Assembly (NCBI GenBank): GCA_018304635.1
Contig: JAGVVW010000001.1
Span: 1 to 43,692 of the forward strand
Origin: Candidatus Aenigmatarchaeota archaeon
GTDB lineage: Archaea; Aenigmatarchaeota; Aenigmatarchaeia; GW2011-AR5; JACRMX01
DNA length: 43,692 bases
Reading direction: 5' to 3'
The position numbers were made by a program, and so were the translations under genes. Each line of letters begins with the position of its first letter. Within the stretch, counting starts at the first letter, position 1. Shown one piece after another: positions 1 to 7,955 of the stretch. The notes beneath the pieces are model-generated. The model did no database searches. It saw only the letters and a program-made list of their open reading frames with translations, and was not told where the DNA came from.

Positions 1-18
1 GCGACACTACCTAATGAG

Positions 19-67
19 AAGGTTATGCTTTTCATGTTTTCACCTCGAATACATGATGCATAACCTT
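19..67. repeat. Inverted repeat / hairpin
   Basis: AAGGTTATGC (19-28) is repeated as its exact reverse complement GCATAACCTT (58-67), and inside the loop TCATGT/ACATGA (32-37 and 51-56) pair as well, giving a nested stem. It lies about 160 bp beyond the end of the ftsZ operon. It could be a transcript-end structure or a mobile-element end; no transposase is adjacent. Confidence 0.5.
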
Positions 68-224
68 TCTTTAATTATTATCTAAGTGGCGAAGTCAGGA
101 TAATAATATATAAATATGGCATTCAAGGATGCCATAAAGAGAATGTGTACGCGCGTTTTTTATCTACAAATCGTTGTCATCAGGCAGAACAGGTGTGCCA
201 TTAATAATATCCCACTGAACTATG

Positions 225-590
225 TTAGTCGTCTCCAGAACCAAGATCGTTGTACTGACTCATTGAAGTGTGCTCTCTGCCGCCAATTTCTTGTAATGAT
301 TCTAATTCCTTGAGGAACTGTCTACATCCATGTTCTTTAACTGCAGGATATGTTTGTATTTTAGCATCGGTTGTTGGGTGTGCGTTTGCGTCATAATAAT
401 CTTCTCTCAGAACACCGTGTCTATGAAGTGCTTCAACAGTAGCATACAACGAAATTCCATCGGCTGGAGATAATTGTGATGCAATCCTATCTAATTCAGC
501 TAAATGCTCTCGGTAATTATTATCATCACATTTTAACATCATATATGACGCCCTTAATATTTCATGTTTTTGTAGTTTTTCATATTTCAA
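225..590 (-). CDS. Hypothetical protein downstream of ftsZ
   Basis: A 121-aa soluble, charged, mostly helical protein I do not recognise. The ORF begins with TTG at 588-590, which overlaps the ftsZ stop (TTGA), a typical translational-coupling arrangement. A second possible start is the ATG pair at residues 17-18, preceded by AGGGCG at a plausible Shine-Dalgarno distance. No transmembrane segment, signal peptide or metal motif is visible. Its position suggests co-transcription with ftsZ, but nothing in the sequence shows a role in division. Confidence 0.55.
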   Translation of the reverse strand: MKYEKLQKHEILRASYMMLKCDDNNYREHLAELDRIASQLSPADGISLYATVEALHRHGVLREDYYDANAHPTTDAKIQTYPAVKEHGCRQFLKELESLQEIGGREHTSMSQYNDLGSGDD

Positions 591-1669
591 TCTACAAAGT
601 CGATATTTAAGCTCTTCTTGATTTCCTTTTTTTCTTTTCTGTCAACAACGCCATCAGTTGACTTTGCAGCATACAGCTGAGGTGACTGCACGCCAGTTAC
701 AATTATCATTGTCCTGATGCTTTCTCCAAGATCTTTCATGATCTGTGCACCCCAAATGATCTTTGCATCGGTCTGCAGACGGGTAGAGACAGCTTCAACA
801 ATCTCCTGACATTCTTTTATTGTCACGTCTGAACCGCCGCTTACATTTATTAAAGCACCCCTGGCACCATCAATATCAACATCCAGCAGTGGATTGTTCA
901 ATGCACGCTCAACTGAATCACTGGCACGATTATCACCATCAGCATCACCCATGCCTATCATTGCCAGTCCACCTTCGCGCATAACAGCTCTGATATCCGC
1001 AAAATCCAGGTTTACAAGACCTGGCCGTGTAACAAGATCTGCAATGCCTTTTACAGCATTAACGAGAATTTCATCAGCAATCTTAAATGCAGTTGATAAA
1101 GAAACATTAGGTACAATTTCCAATAATTTGTCATTTGGAATTATAATCAAGGTATCCACAACAGATTCTAATCTTTCAAGGCCCTGCCTTGCATTTACCA
1201 TTCTCTGCTTTCCTTCCATTGTAAACGGCAGTGTCACAATGCCAACAGTCAAAGCACCTGCTTTCTTGCTTATATCAGCTATTATAGGTGCACATCCAGT
1301 TCCTGTGCCTCCACCAAGACCGCATGTTATGAAAATAAGATCGCTTCCAGAAATAATATCTTTAATTTCATCCCTGCTTTCTTTTGCAGCTTCTTCACCA
1401 ACTTTAGGATCAGCACCAGCTCCAAGCCCGTGTGTTAATTCCTTGCCTATTAGCAGCTTTTTATCTCCATCACTATATAATAAGTCCTGGGCATCAGTAT
1501 TAATTGCAATTGTCTCAATTCCATGAGTACCTACCTGAACCATTCTTGTTATCGTATTATTGCCAGCCCCGCCAGCTCCAATAACTTTAATGTTGGCTTT
1601 CTTTTCTTCCAATAATTTCTTTAATTTTTCATCAAGCTCTTTCTTTTTTGAGTCTCTGAGTATAGCCAT
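587..1669 (-). CDS. ftsZ: Cell division GTPase FtsZ
   Basis: Archaeal FtsZ, the tubulin-like GTPase that polymerises into the division ring. From the chosen start the protein is 360 aa: a charged N-terminal helix, a GAGGAGNN nucleotide-binding turn near residue 31, the tubulin signature GGGTGTG at about 119-125, and a T7 synergy loop NLDFAD near 218 that completes the GTPase site of the next subunit. The C-terminus ends in IDFVD, as in many archaeal FtsZ1 proteins. The ORF track starts at a GTG at 1684, but ATG 1669 is better because GGTG lies 8 nt upstream and the extra residues (MVLKF) are not typical. A TTTAAATA box lies about 50 bp upstream on the minus strand. The next gene overlaps the stop codon. 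Confidence 0.96.
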   Translation of the reverse strand: MAILRDSKKKELDEKLKKLLEEKKANIKVIGAGGAGNNTITRMVQVGTHGIETIAINTDAQDLLYSDGDKKLLIGKELTHGLGAGADPKVGEEAAKESRDEIKDIISGSDLIFITCGLGGGTGTGCAPIIADISKKAGALTVGIVTLPFTMEGKQRMVNARQGLERLESVVDTLIIIPNDKLLEIVPNVSLSTAFKIADEILVNAVKGIADLVTRPGLVNLDFADIRAVMREGGLAMIGMGDADGDNRASDSVERALNNPLLDVDIDGARGALINVSGGSDVTIKECQEIVEAVSTRLQTDAKIIWGAQIMKDLGESIRTMIIVTGVQSPQLYAAKSTDGVVDRKEKKEIKKSLNIDFVD

Positions 1670-1819
1670 AAATTTTAACACCACAAAAAATAATTAATAA
1701 TTGCTTATTTTCGAAATTATTTAAATCTGACCTGAATTTCCATGAAAAACTACCGAAAAGTTTAAATATCTATAATTGCATGGCTTATAATTCATATAAA
1801 TTATGCAATTCACAATATC

Positions 1820-2470
1820 TCACTTTTTTCCGAAAATTTCAATATATTTTATCCTTTCGATTTCGGATACATTTTTTATTATAACGTCACTTATTCTCTG
1901 CTTCAGTTCTGGTGGCAGGATAATACTGGTTTCTATGACAGCTTCTTTATTCTCTATTTTAACGTTCACTTCTATCCCGAAAAATTCGAAAACAGCTTTT
2001 ATCTGATTTTCGGGTGATGTTATTTTTTCTACGACATCTACATCATATTCCAGAATTTTGCCGGCAAGCGGGTTATTAAAATCAATTCTAACACGGCCTG
2101 CATTTATGCTCTGGATGCGGCCTCTTGTACCGTCAACATCAACTATCATTCCGGGTTGGATATTTTTTTCCCTGAAAACACGTTTTGGGAAAACACGAAC
2201 CATATCTGGTCTTCGCTTCCCGAATCCATCATCAGGACTTATTCTGAAATGAGCTTTCTTCCCGATTTCCATTCCTATAATCAATTCCTCTAACTTGGGA
2301 AGAATGAAGTTTTCACCAACAATTATAGGCACTGGCCTGTATAAGAATTTTGAATTGAAAATTTTTTCCTTTTTAGCTACATCTTCATAGGTTAAATCAA
2401 AAATATCTCCGGATTCCAATCGGCCTATGTAATTGATACGTACAAAATCGCCTTTTTGCACTATTGTCAT
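1820..2470 (-). CDS. FKBP-type peptidyl-prolyl isomerase, long archaeal (SlyD-like) form
   Basis: A 216-aa protein beginning with the FKBP pattern QKGDFVRINYIGRLESGDIFD, followed by IIVGENFILPKLEELIIGMEIGKKAHFRISPDDGFG, the family core with the PDDGFG turn. A flap-insertion (IF) domain as in SlyD follows at about residues 85-140 (VRVFPKRVF, GMIVDVDG, and FNNPLAGKILEYDV where the FKBP fold resumes). A C-terminal extension of about 65 residues matches the long archaeal FKBPs. It should catalyse proline isomerisation and act as a cytosolic folding chaperone. Both active-site domain and insert look intact. It is monocistronic, with AT-rich sequence upstream. Confidence 0.92.
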   Translation of the reverse strand: MTIVQKGDFVRINYIGRLESGDIFDLTYEDVAKKEKIFNSKFLYRPVPIIVGENFILPKLEELIIGMEIGKKAHFRISPDDGFGKRRPDMVRVFPKRVFREKNIQPGMIVDVDGTRGRIQSINAGRVRIDFNNPLAGKILEYDVDVVEKITSPENQIKAVFEFFGIEVNVKIENKEAVIETSIILPPELKQRISDVIIKNVSEIERIKYIEIFGKK

Positions 2471-2569
2471 GATAATTCTAAAAATACAAAGCTTAAAAAT
2501 TGATGAATCTTTTATATTATTTTACATCTCAAACTACACTTGCTCTGTTGCATAATTAATCCTTTCTGG

Positions 2570-2821
2570 TTAATGATCAAGCGTTACATGAATTTTAGCT
2601 TTATGCTTCTTTAGAATTTTCACGACATCCTCAACGATGTTGTCTTTAACGATCAGACCAATAAAAAATATTTTCTTATGATCTGAATTATTCATTAGGC
2701 CCAGTCTTTGATACACATATTTTCCTTTGTTGGAAATATCTTTGAATCCGTAGAGTGCCCTCTGGAGTTTAGTTCGCTCAACGGGTGTCAGGTGTTTGAT
2801 CGAATAACAGACAGTTTTCAT
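2570..2821 (-). CDS. Small conserved-looking protein of unknown function
   Basis: An 83-aa basic protein (starts MKTVCYSIKHL, ends in a KHKAKIHVTLDH strand) with an alternating helix-strand pattern that looks like a small alpha/beta domain; I do not recognise the family. The ATG at 2821 is close to a palindrome (2855-2877) whose centre is TATA-like, so the promoter of this gene and that of the degenerate transposase probably share the site. It may be a passenger of the neighbouring insertion-sequence remnant, or unrelated. Confidence 0.55.
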   Translation of the reverse strand: MKTVCYSIKHLTPVERTKLQRALYGFKDISNKGKYVYQRLGLMNNSDHKKIFFIGLIVKDNIVEDVVKILKKHKAKIHVTLDH

Positions 2822-2854
2822 AGTATATTATTGTTAACGCAAGTATTTATACAT

Positions 2855-2877
2855 TACTGTTATATATAATAACAGTA
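2855..2877. promoter_or_regulatory. TATA-containing palindrome between divergent genes
   Basis: TACTGTTAT-ATATA-ATAACAGTA is a perfect 9-bp inverted repeat around an ATATA centre. It sits between the minus-strand 83-aa gene and the plus-strand transposase remnant, where a bidirectional TATA box or a dimer operator would lie. Confidence 0.5.
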
Positions 2878-2892
2878 TATGGATGTGGAGTT

Positions 2893-3409
2893 ATGAAAGA
2901 ACACAAACGTTGGGGAAAGAAATTCGTTGACAATCGGGACTGGATTGAGTACAACAAGAGACTCGTTACACGAGGAGAGTTCCTGCTTGATTGCGAATGG
3001 GTAGAGTCCTGGAATTCAGAACTGAAAGCAATGAACGAAGGGAAAGTTGCAAGGAATATATATTCCGAAGTTCTGGGGAGATGGATCGTTTGACACATAT
3101 AATCTCTTTGCATTCTTGCAGCACAACAATATCGAACCTGCGATCAAGACCAGAAAGAATGCTATCCTGAAAGGTGACGACTCACTACGCGACAGAAAAA
3201 TCTTGAAAATGAAGAAAGGCTACAAAAAATGGGCACGGAAACGGCAATACGGCCTTCGGTGGAACGGCACTGAAGGCATATTCTCTGCTGTCAAACGCAA
3301 ATTCGGCGAACAAACACGGTCGCACAAGATCGAAAATATCTTCAATGAAGTGAAAAGAAAGTTTTGGGTATATGACAGAATGAAAACTTATGCCGAAATG
3401 CATTCATAA
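2893..3409 (+). pseudogene. Degenerate DDE transposase with internal deletion and frameshift
   Basis: Two overlapping ORFs are pieces of one transposase. The first (2893-3093) has the N-terminal WGKKFVDNRDWIEYNKRLVTRGEFLLD of the IS5/IS4-like archaeal family. The second (3047-3409) has the C-terminal part: DTYNLFAFLQHNNIEPAIKTRKNA, then the region with the last catalytic acid, NGTEGIFSAVKRKFGE. The reading frame shifts near GKVARNIYSE / IYIPKF, and the central part of the catalytic domain, including the first catalytic aspartates, is missing (roughly 150-180 codons judged from family organisation). It cannot be an active transposase. Clear terminal inverted repeats or target duplications were not found. 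Confidence 0.85.
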
Positions 3410-3465
3410 AAATTCAATTAGCTCAAGTTATTTGATATTTGTGCAACACAGCAAACCGGAGTAAA

Positions 3466-3900
3466 TTATTCTGCAACTTTCTGTTTTTTTATCTTCACCA
3501 GTATCAAGATCTTTTCAAATAGTTTGTCCAAATATTCTATGCTTTCTTTTGCTTCTTCGTAATTAATTTTTTCTGCATAGTATTTGCTTCCATGACGCTT
3601 TTTTCTTAGTCTGTCGAGATTTTCAATTTCTACGGTTGTAAATTTACTAAATCTTGAAAGAAACGATATATTGGCTTCATGTGAATATGACTTATAACCT
3701 TCTATATAAAATAAAGCATCTATCAATACGATAATGGCTTCATATGCGTTTTCAAATGCATATTTGGGCTTGCGACTGACATCTTCTTTTGCTGTTTTAA
3801 TCCGATCTATTGCATCTTCAATTAATGACTGGGCAAGCTGAAGGTCCTTTTCTCGTCTGAATACATTGCCTTTTTTAATGAAATACTCAAAATCCATCAT
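3466..3900 (-). CDS. HEPN-domain protein (toxin-like partner of MNT)
   Basis: A 144-aa all-helical HEPN protein. The catalytic R-x4-6-H motif of HEPN RNases appears as RKKRHGSKYY at about residues 100-109, after helices typical of the fold (AYEAIIVLIDALFYIEGY). In HEPN/MNT modules the HEPN protein is the toxin, usually an RNase, and the MNT protein neutralises it, by AMPylation in the characterised pairs. Here it follows the MNT gene, overlapping it by 14 nt, the usual order antitoxin then toxin. The active motif looks intact, so the module may be functional. Confidence 0.85.
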   Translation of the reverse strand: MMDFEYFIKKGNVFRREKDLQLAQSLIEDAIDRIKTAKEDVSRKPKYAFENAYEAIIVLIDALFYIEGYKSYSHEANISFLSRFSKFTTVEIENLDRLRKKRHGSKYYAEKINYEEAKESIEYLDKLFEKILILVKIKKQKVAE

Positions 3901-4414
3901 CTACAACACCGTATATTTTGATACCATTCAAAATATTTAATCTTAAATTTTTGTGAACAGATTTCCAGCTATCAAAGTACATGATATGAATTTTTCGTTC
4001 TAAAACTGTTTCAAATTTTTTGGTATCAATCTCTTTTTTGAGCTTTGAAATAATTGCAATATCTATATCAGAATTTTCTAAATCTTCCCCCTTTGCATAG
4101 CTGCCATAGACAAAAATCACTTTTGGATGATTGTATTGCCTAACCAGAAATTTCTTCAGGTCAATTAAAGAATATAGATTATATAATTTTTTCAAATCTC
4201 TGAATTCTTCTGATTCAAGATTTGCATAAATCATCAATGATGGCCCTATTTTCTCGTTCAAAAGAAGGTCTTTTGTTATAAGTTTTTTTACGATAGAAGC
4301 TACAGTCGGCACAGACAAGCCTGTTCTGCGCGAAATATCTCTGATGGAGAGTTTTATCGTGGGGTTTCTGAAAAAAAAGTCCAGTACATTCTCTATGTTA
4401 GATTTTTTTAACAT
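3887..4414 (-). CDS. Winged-HTH/MNT nucleotidyltransferase antitoxin
   Basis: A 175-aa two-domain protein. Residues 1-70 are a winged helix (IRDISRRTGLSVPTVASIVKKLITKDLL). Residues 90-170 are a minimal nucleotidyltransferase with GSYAKGEDLENSDIDIAI, the GSxxxG...DxD motif of MNT proteins, metal ligands present. It should bind its own promoter through the winged helix and inactivate the HEPN toxin encoded just downstream through the MNT domain. The start codon lies inside the first of two 20-bp-spaced palindromes (TAACATATGTTA), and a TTTAAA box lies some 30 nt upstream, so the transcript is probably leaderless and the gene autorepressed. Confidence 0.87.
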   Translation of the reverse strand: MLKKSNIENVLDFFFRNPTIKLSIRDISRRTGLSVPTVASIVKKLITKDLLLNEKIGPSLMIYANLESEEFRDLKKLYNLYSLIDLKKFLVRQYNHPKVIFVYGSYAKGEDLENSDIDIAIISKLKKEIDTKKFETVLERKIHIMYFDSWKSVHKNLRLNILNGIKIYGVVDDGF

Positions 4415-4440
4415 ATGTTAAATATTTCTAACATATGTTT
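4395..4440 (-). promoter_or_regulatory. Phased operator over the MNT start codon
   Basis: TAACATATGTTA (4409-4420) and TAACATATGTTT (4429-4440) are near-identical palindromes exactly 20 bp apart, about two helical turns. A half-site ATGTTA at 4395-4400 keeps the same 20-bp step into the coding region. The middle site contains the start ATG and the outer one adjoins the TATA-like TTTAAA. This fits cooperative autorepression by the winged-HTH antitoxin. Confidence 0.7.
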
Positions 4441-4549
4441 AAATAGATTAATTTTTTAATAATTCGGGAATAAGAAAATTTGTGTTTATTCCTGCACTCT
4501 AATCTTTCCGATCAGCTCGCCTAATCCTTTATATATCCGAGTCAATGCA

Positions 4550-4996
4550 TCATACTCTACCTGATTCATTAGATACATAACCGAATGATCTTTGATTGTT
4601 AACGGGCTCGTAGTTCGCGCTGACGTAGAACGTCCCAGTAACAGAGCCTAAACTCCGCAACACGATATTTAAACTATCTGATCTGAAATAAAAATCTGAT
4701 ATGTCTTTGCCAAAAATTCTTACAGCATCTGCTATACTCTTAGAAGTTTCAACTGGAATACCAGTTAATGGGTCATGTTTTGTAACATAACCAACATAAT
4801 AGCTATTGGATGGAAATTTTATTTCTGGAAAATGTTCAAATGTATTGACTCTGTAACCGTTCACATTGGGGTGGAAAGGAACGAGCATTTCAAGCATGTA
4901 TCTCAATGGAACATCTGCCTTTTTTTCATTATATTCAATCGCAGAAAGTGGTTTACCTTTTTCATCATATGCCATTAAACCATCTGTCTCTGACAT
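4550..4996 (-). CDS. Hypothetical protein
   Basis: A 148-aa soluble protein I cannot assign. It is rich in aromatic residues and beta-strand-like stretches (SYYVGYVTKHDPLTG, GTFYVSANYEP), without cysteines, membrane segments or a signal sequence. A TTTAAA-type box lies about 25 nt before the ATG at 4996, so the mRNA is probably leaderless. It stands alone, divergent from the membrane protein at 5057. Confidence 0.6.
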   Translation of the reverse strand: MSETDGLMAYDEKGKPLSAIEYNEKKADVPLRYMLEMLVPFHPNVNGYRVNTFEHFPEIKFPSNSYYVGYVTKHDPLTGIPVETSKSIADAVRIFGKDISDFYFRSDSLNIVLRSLGSVTGTFYVSANYEPVNNQRSFGYVSNESGRV

Positions 4997-5056
4997 GCCT
5001 CATTTATACAGTTAAGCTTTTAAACTTTTATTACTTTATAACTTCATAGTGATTAT

Positions 5057-5545
5057 ATGATAAGCGATAATATCCTGATTTTAATTCACCTTGTTGTAGC
5101 TGTTGCCACGTTCTGGCTGGTAATAATAGGATTGTGGCCGGTTGCTGTCTTTGTTGTAGCGGTTGTAATTTTACTGCTCCTGCAAAAATATTTTACAGAC
5201 ATTAGAATAGAAAAAACAGAGCGGAATAAGCCTGACATGGATGGTATTATAGGAAAAATCGATAAAATATCAGAACTTAATGAGAAAATAATTACTGAAA
5301 TTAAAAACCAACATGCTTTTACTGACAACAAAATTGAAGGTTATAGAAAGGCTATAAACACGGATATCGAATCCAAGTTTCATGATGTTGTCAAGAAAAT
5401 TTTAGAAATGGAGAATAGTGTAAACACTCTGAAAAGAATAGTTGCAAATAATATTCCTGAGCGTCAGACTAATGTAAAAGCTGTCCGATTTCAGCCAATG
5501 GGTCTGGATAAAAAGATAGATGATATATTCGGGCCAGAAGAATGA
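5057..5545 (+). CDS. Membrane hairpin protein with coiled-coil tail
   Basis: A 162-aa protein. Two hydrophobic segments at about residues 5-25 and 27-43 form a membrane hairpin, followed by a long charged helix (about 45-135) with heptad-like spacing. The end, RFQPMGLDKKIDDIFGPEE, could be a short docking motif. Function unknown; it resembles a membrane-anchored scaffold. It is transcribed in the same direction as rpl1, 83 bp ahead of it. Confidence 0.65.
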   Translation: MISDNILILIHLVVAVATFWLVIIGLWPVAVFVVAVVILLLLQKYFTDIRIEKTERNKPDMDGIIGKIDKISELNEKIITEIKNQHAFTDNKIEGYRKAINTDIESKFHDVVKKILEMENSVNTLKRIVANNIPERQTNVKAVRFQPMGLDKKIDDIFGPEE

Positions 5546-5613
5546 GAATAAAAAGCTTTCTGTGTGTATATTTTATAATCAAAAAAATAATCCGTTCGTA
5601 CTGCGTTTGAAGC

Positions 5614-5620
5614 AGGAGGG
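5614..5620 (+). promoter_or_regulatory. Strong Shine-Dalgarno of rpl1
   Basis: AGGAGGG ends 8 nt before the ATG at 5629. It is one of the few strong Shine-Dalgarno sites in the window, consistent with rpl1 having a leader, and it fixes the start codon. Confidence 0.75.
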
Positions 5621-5628
5621 TACATATC

Positions 5629-6309
5629 ATGGAAAAAGAAAGAAATGAGCAAACAGCTAACATTGGTTCTGCGAAGAAACCGAAAATGCAATTTGACAAA
5701 ACCAAGACTTACACTATTGAAGAATCTTTGAAAATACTTGGCGAACATAAGAAAAACTTTTCTCAAAGTTATGATCTGGTATTTACTTTGAAAAATATAA
5801 ACCTTAAAATGCCTGAAAACAAAATCAGCAGGGAAATTGTTTTGCCACACGGAACTGGAAATGAAATCAAGGTCGGTCTAATAAGCAATGATGGTGATAT
5901 AAAGGAAGCTGATATAAAAAAGCTTGAAGGAAATCCTAAAGTTATTAAAAAAATAATTAAGCAGTATGATTTTTTCATTTCTGATACTTCTCTGATGACT
6001 ATGGTTGGAAAGGTTATGGGCAGATATTTAGCGCCGACAGGAAGAATGCCCAAGCCAATACCGCCAAAAGCTGATCCCAAAAACATAATCGCTATGCTTC
6101 AGAAAAGTATACGAATACGTATTAAAGACTCGCCTACTATTCATTGCATTATTGGAAAGGAAATGATGACTGAGAATCAAATAAAAGAAAATATAGAAAC
6201 TGTTTTGAAAGAAGTTAAAGCTGCCTTGCCGAAAGGTTCAGAGCAGGTAAAGAGTGTATATTTGAAAAAAACAATGAGCTCTCCGGTGAAACTGGCTGTG
6301 AAATGGTAA
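5629..6309 (+). CDS. rpl1: 50S ribosomal protein L1 (uL1)
   Basis: A 226-aa L1, the L1-stalk protein that helps release deacylated tRNA from the E site. The family signature GRYLAPTGRMPKPIPP lies near residue 126, preceded by EIVLPHGTG and followed by a C-terminal strand with SVYLKKTM. The N-terminus has about 20 extra polar residues before the usual start of the domain (KTYTIEESLKIL). In archaea L1 normally sits in an L11-L1-P0-L12 cluster; here L11 is absent and a membrane protein precedes it. In methanogens L1 binds its own mRNA leader; I did not identify such a site here. Confidence 0.97.
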   Translation: MEKERNEQTANIGSAKKPKMQFDKTKTYTIEESLKILGEHKKNFSQSYDLVFTLKNINLKMPENKISREIVLPHGTGNEIKVGLISNDGDIKEADIKKLEGNPKVIKKIIKQYDFFISDTSLMTMVGKVMGRYLAPTGRMPKPIPPKADPKNIIAMLQKSIRIRIKDSPTIHCIIGKEMMTENQIKENIETVLKEVKAALPKGSEQVKSVYLKKTMSSPVKLAVKW

Positions 6310-6692
6310 AAATAAAATATTACGAAAATTGAAATGGGAAGGTGAAAATAAATATTAATAATTATCGGGCAAAAAGAAATGTTGGAAATGTACCAAAGGG
6401 AAATGAATAATATGCAACGAAGTTGCCAAAGAGGGAAGAGGTTGAACAACTTGACGCATCTGGTTAAATTTATCAGAATGCGTCTTTCGTTTTGAAACCG
6501 TAGGTGTCTTCATAGAATGTAACGAAAGTTGTCGTGGTGTTTTTTCTTTTGGCAACTTACATTTTCTTTGTTTCGAGAGCAAAGCTCTTGAAACTCCGAG
6601 ACAAGAACTCGCATGACGTTGCTTCGCAACGTCTTTTCGTCTTCTTGTCGTAGGATTTTAAAAAAGAAAAGGCAGAAAGAAAGGGTGTAATT
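6310..6692 (+). other. 383-bp spacer with stacked hairpins between rpl1 and rplP0
   Basis: No ORF is supported. It contains three hairpins: GACGCAT...ATGCGTC followed by TTTCG (6453-6489); an AGAGC/GCTCT hairpin near 6580; and GACGTTGC-TTC-GCAACGTC followed by TTTTCG (6615-6633), the last inside a larger fold in which CAAGAA around 6602 pairs with TTCTTG around 6642. They belong to the dispersed hairpin family described in the findings. If rpl1, rplP0 and rpl12 form one transcript, these hairpins lie inside it. Confidence 0.6.
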
Positions 6693-7529
6693 ATGTTAAA
6701 ATCACAAAAACCAAAAGATGTTGAAAAGATGAAACATCTTATTGGTATGTATCAAAGTGTTGGAATTTTAAATATGCGCAAATTACCTGGAAGGCAATTG
6801 CATGAAATTCGTGGCAAACTTAAAGGTAAGGCTATAATAAAAATGAGCAGAAAAAGTCTTATTTTGCGGACATTGAATGAATCAGGTAGGGAAAAGTTAA
6901 GCGAGAAACTAACTCAAGTAGATGTTCCTGCCCTGATATTAAGCAATGAAAATCCTTTTAAGCTGTTTAAATTTTTGAATGAAAACAAAACATCTGCTGC
7001 TGCGAAATCTGGTGATGTTGTCGATGAAGATATAATTATTGAAGAAGGTTCGACAGGGATTCCACCCGGACCTGCTATGGCCCAGCTTCAGGCTGCCGGT
7101 CTTAAAACAAAAGTTGAGTCTGGGAAAATATCATTGGTTGGCAAGAAAACAATTTTAAAGGCTGGTGGAAGTGTAACACCGGGATTGATAAATGCTTTTA
7201 ATCTTTTGAAAATAGAACCAATGAAAATAGGATTAACTTTAGTATATGTATTTGAAAATGATATTGTATATGACAGCAATGTGCTGGATATAGACGATGA
7301 AAAATTTATGGCCGACCTTAATCAGTGTGTTTTCAATGGCATTAATTTGTCCTTGAATATTGGTTACATTACATCCTATAATGCTGAAATGGCAGTGCAG
7401 AAAGCTTATGTAGAAGCAAAGACATTGTGCCTTGAAACCGGCTTTATGACAAAAGAATTTATAAGCGATATCATATTGAGAGCAGCCAGAGAAGGTCTTG
7501 TATTAGAATCAGAAGTTGGAAAACGGTGA
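6693..7529 (+). CDS. rplP0: Ribosomal stalk protein P0 (uL10)
   Basis: A 278-aa archaeal uL10, which anchors L12 dimers to the GTPase-associated centre of the large subunit. The rRNA-binding domain occupies about residues 1-100 (MLKSQKPKDVEKMKHLIGMYQSVGILNMRKLPGRQLHEIRGKLKG); the archaeal insertion domain follows (EEGSTGIPPGPAMAQLQAAGLKT). The L12-binding helical part begins near residue 225 (MAVQKAYVEAKTLCLETGFMTKEFISDIILRAAREGLVLESEVGKR) and then stops. Typical archaeal P0 proteins are clearly longer and end in an acidic tail; here the last helices and the tail are missing, so fewer L12 dimers may bind. The ATG is preceded by AAAGGGTG. Confidence 0.95.
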   Translation: MLKSQKPKDVEKMKHLIGMYQSVGILNMRKLPGRQLHEIRGKLKGKAIIKMSRKSLILRTLNESGREKLSEKLTQVDVPALILSNENPFKLFKFLNENKTSAAAKSGDVVDEDIIIEEGSTGIPPGPAMAQLQAAGLKTKVESGKISLVGKKTILKAGGSVTPGLINAFNLLKIEPMKIGLTLVYVFENDIVYDSNVLDIDDEKFMADLNQCVFNGINLSLNIGYITSYNAEMAVQKAYVEAKTLCLETGFMTKEFISDIILRAAREGLVLESEVGKR

Positions 7530-7588
7530 AATTAAAAACTATACTACAAAATGTGGCAATTCACGATTTTGTAAATTCTGAAAGATTT

Positions 7589-7610
7589 GACGAGCAAAGC
7601 TCGTCTTTCG
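7589..7610 (+). repeat. Dispersed hairpin element ahead of rpl12
   Basis: GACGAGC-AAA-GCTCGTC followed by TTTCG, a perfect 7-bp stem with a 3-nt loop, 34 nt before the rpl12 start. The same core stem occurs at 36421 and within the 23S gene at 39644 and 40732. Confidence 0.7.
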
Positions 7611-7643
7611 TTCGAAAAGAAAATATAGGGAGGTATGAAAAAA

Positions 7644-7955
7644 ATGAATTTAATATACGCAGGGCTTTTACTGCACTCTGCTGGAAAAGACATAAATGAA
7701 GAAAATGTAAAAAAAGTAGCACATGCTACAGGCGAGAACGTTGAAGAAGCACAAATAAAAGCTTTGGTAGCTGCTTTGGATGGCATTGATATCAAAGAAG
7801 CTATATCAAAAGCTGCGATGCCTGTTGCAACAGTAGCTGCTGCAGCACCGATTGCAGGTGAAGCAAAAAAAGAAGAAAAAGCTGAAGAAAGTGCAGAAGA
7901 CAAAGAAAAGAAGGCTGAAGAAGCTGCTGCAGGATTAGGCAGTTTATTTGGTTAG
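7644..7955 (+). CDS. rpl12: Ribosomal protein L12 (archaeal P1 type)
   Basis: A 103-aa archaeal stalk protein. The N-terminal dimerisation and P0-binding domain ([30 protein letters not shown]) is followed by an alanine-rich hinge, an acidic/basic linker ([20 protein letters not shown]) and the conserved tail GLGSLFG that recruits translation factors. The ORF track starts at 7635, but the GGGAGG at 7628-7633 is then only 1 nt from the ATG; from ATG 7644 the spacing is 10 nt and the protein aligns with the family start. Confidence 0.96.
   Translation: MNLIYAGLLLHSAGKDINEENVKKVAHATGENVEEAQIKALVAALDGIDIKEAISKAAMPVATVAAAAPIAGEAKKEEKAEESAEDKEKKAEEAAAGLGSLFG

Noticed and set aside
116-313. 65-aa plus-strand ORF with a hairpin at its start (TATGGCAT/ATGCCATA)
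   Set aside because: No ribosome-binding signal, odd composition, and overlaps the end of the gene at 225; the hairpin could be an RNA end but nothing confirms it.
894-1526. 210-aa plus-strand ORF
   Set aside because: Antisense shadow of ftsZ; low-complexity serine/proline composition typical of a reverse-frame reading.
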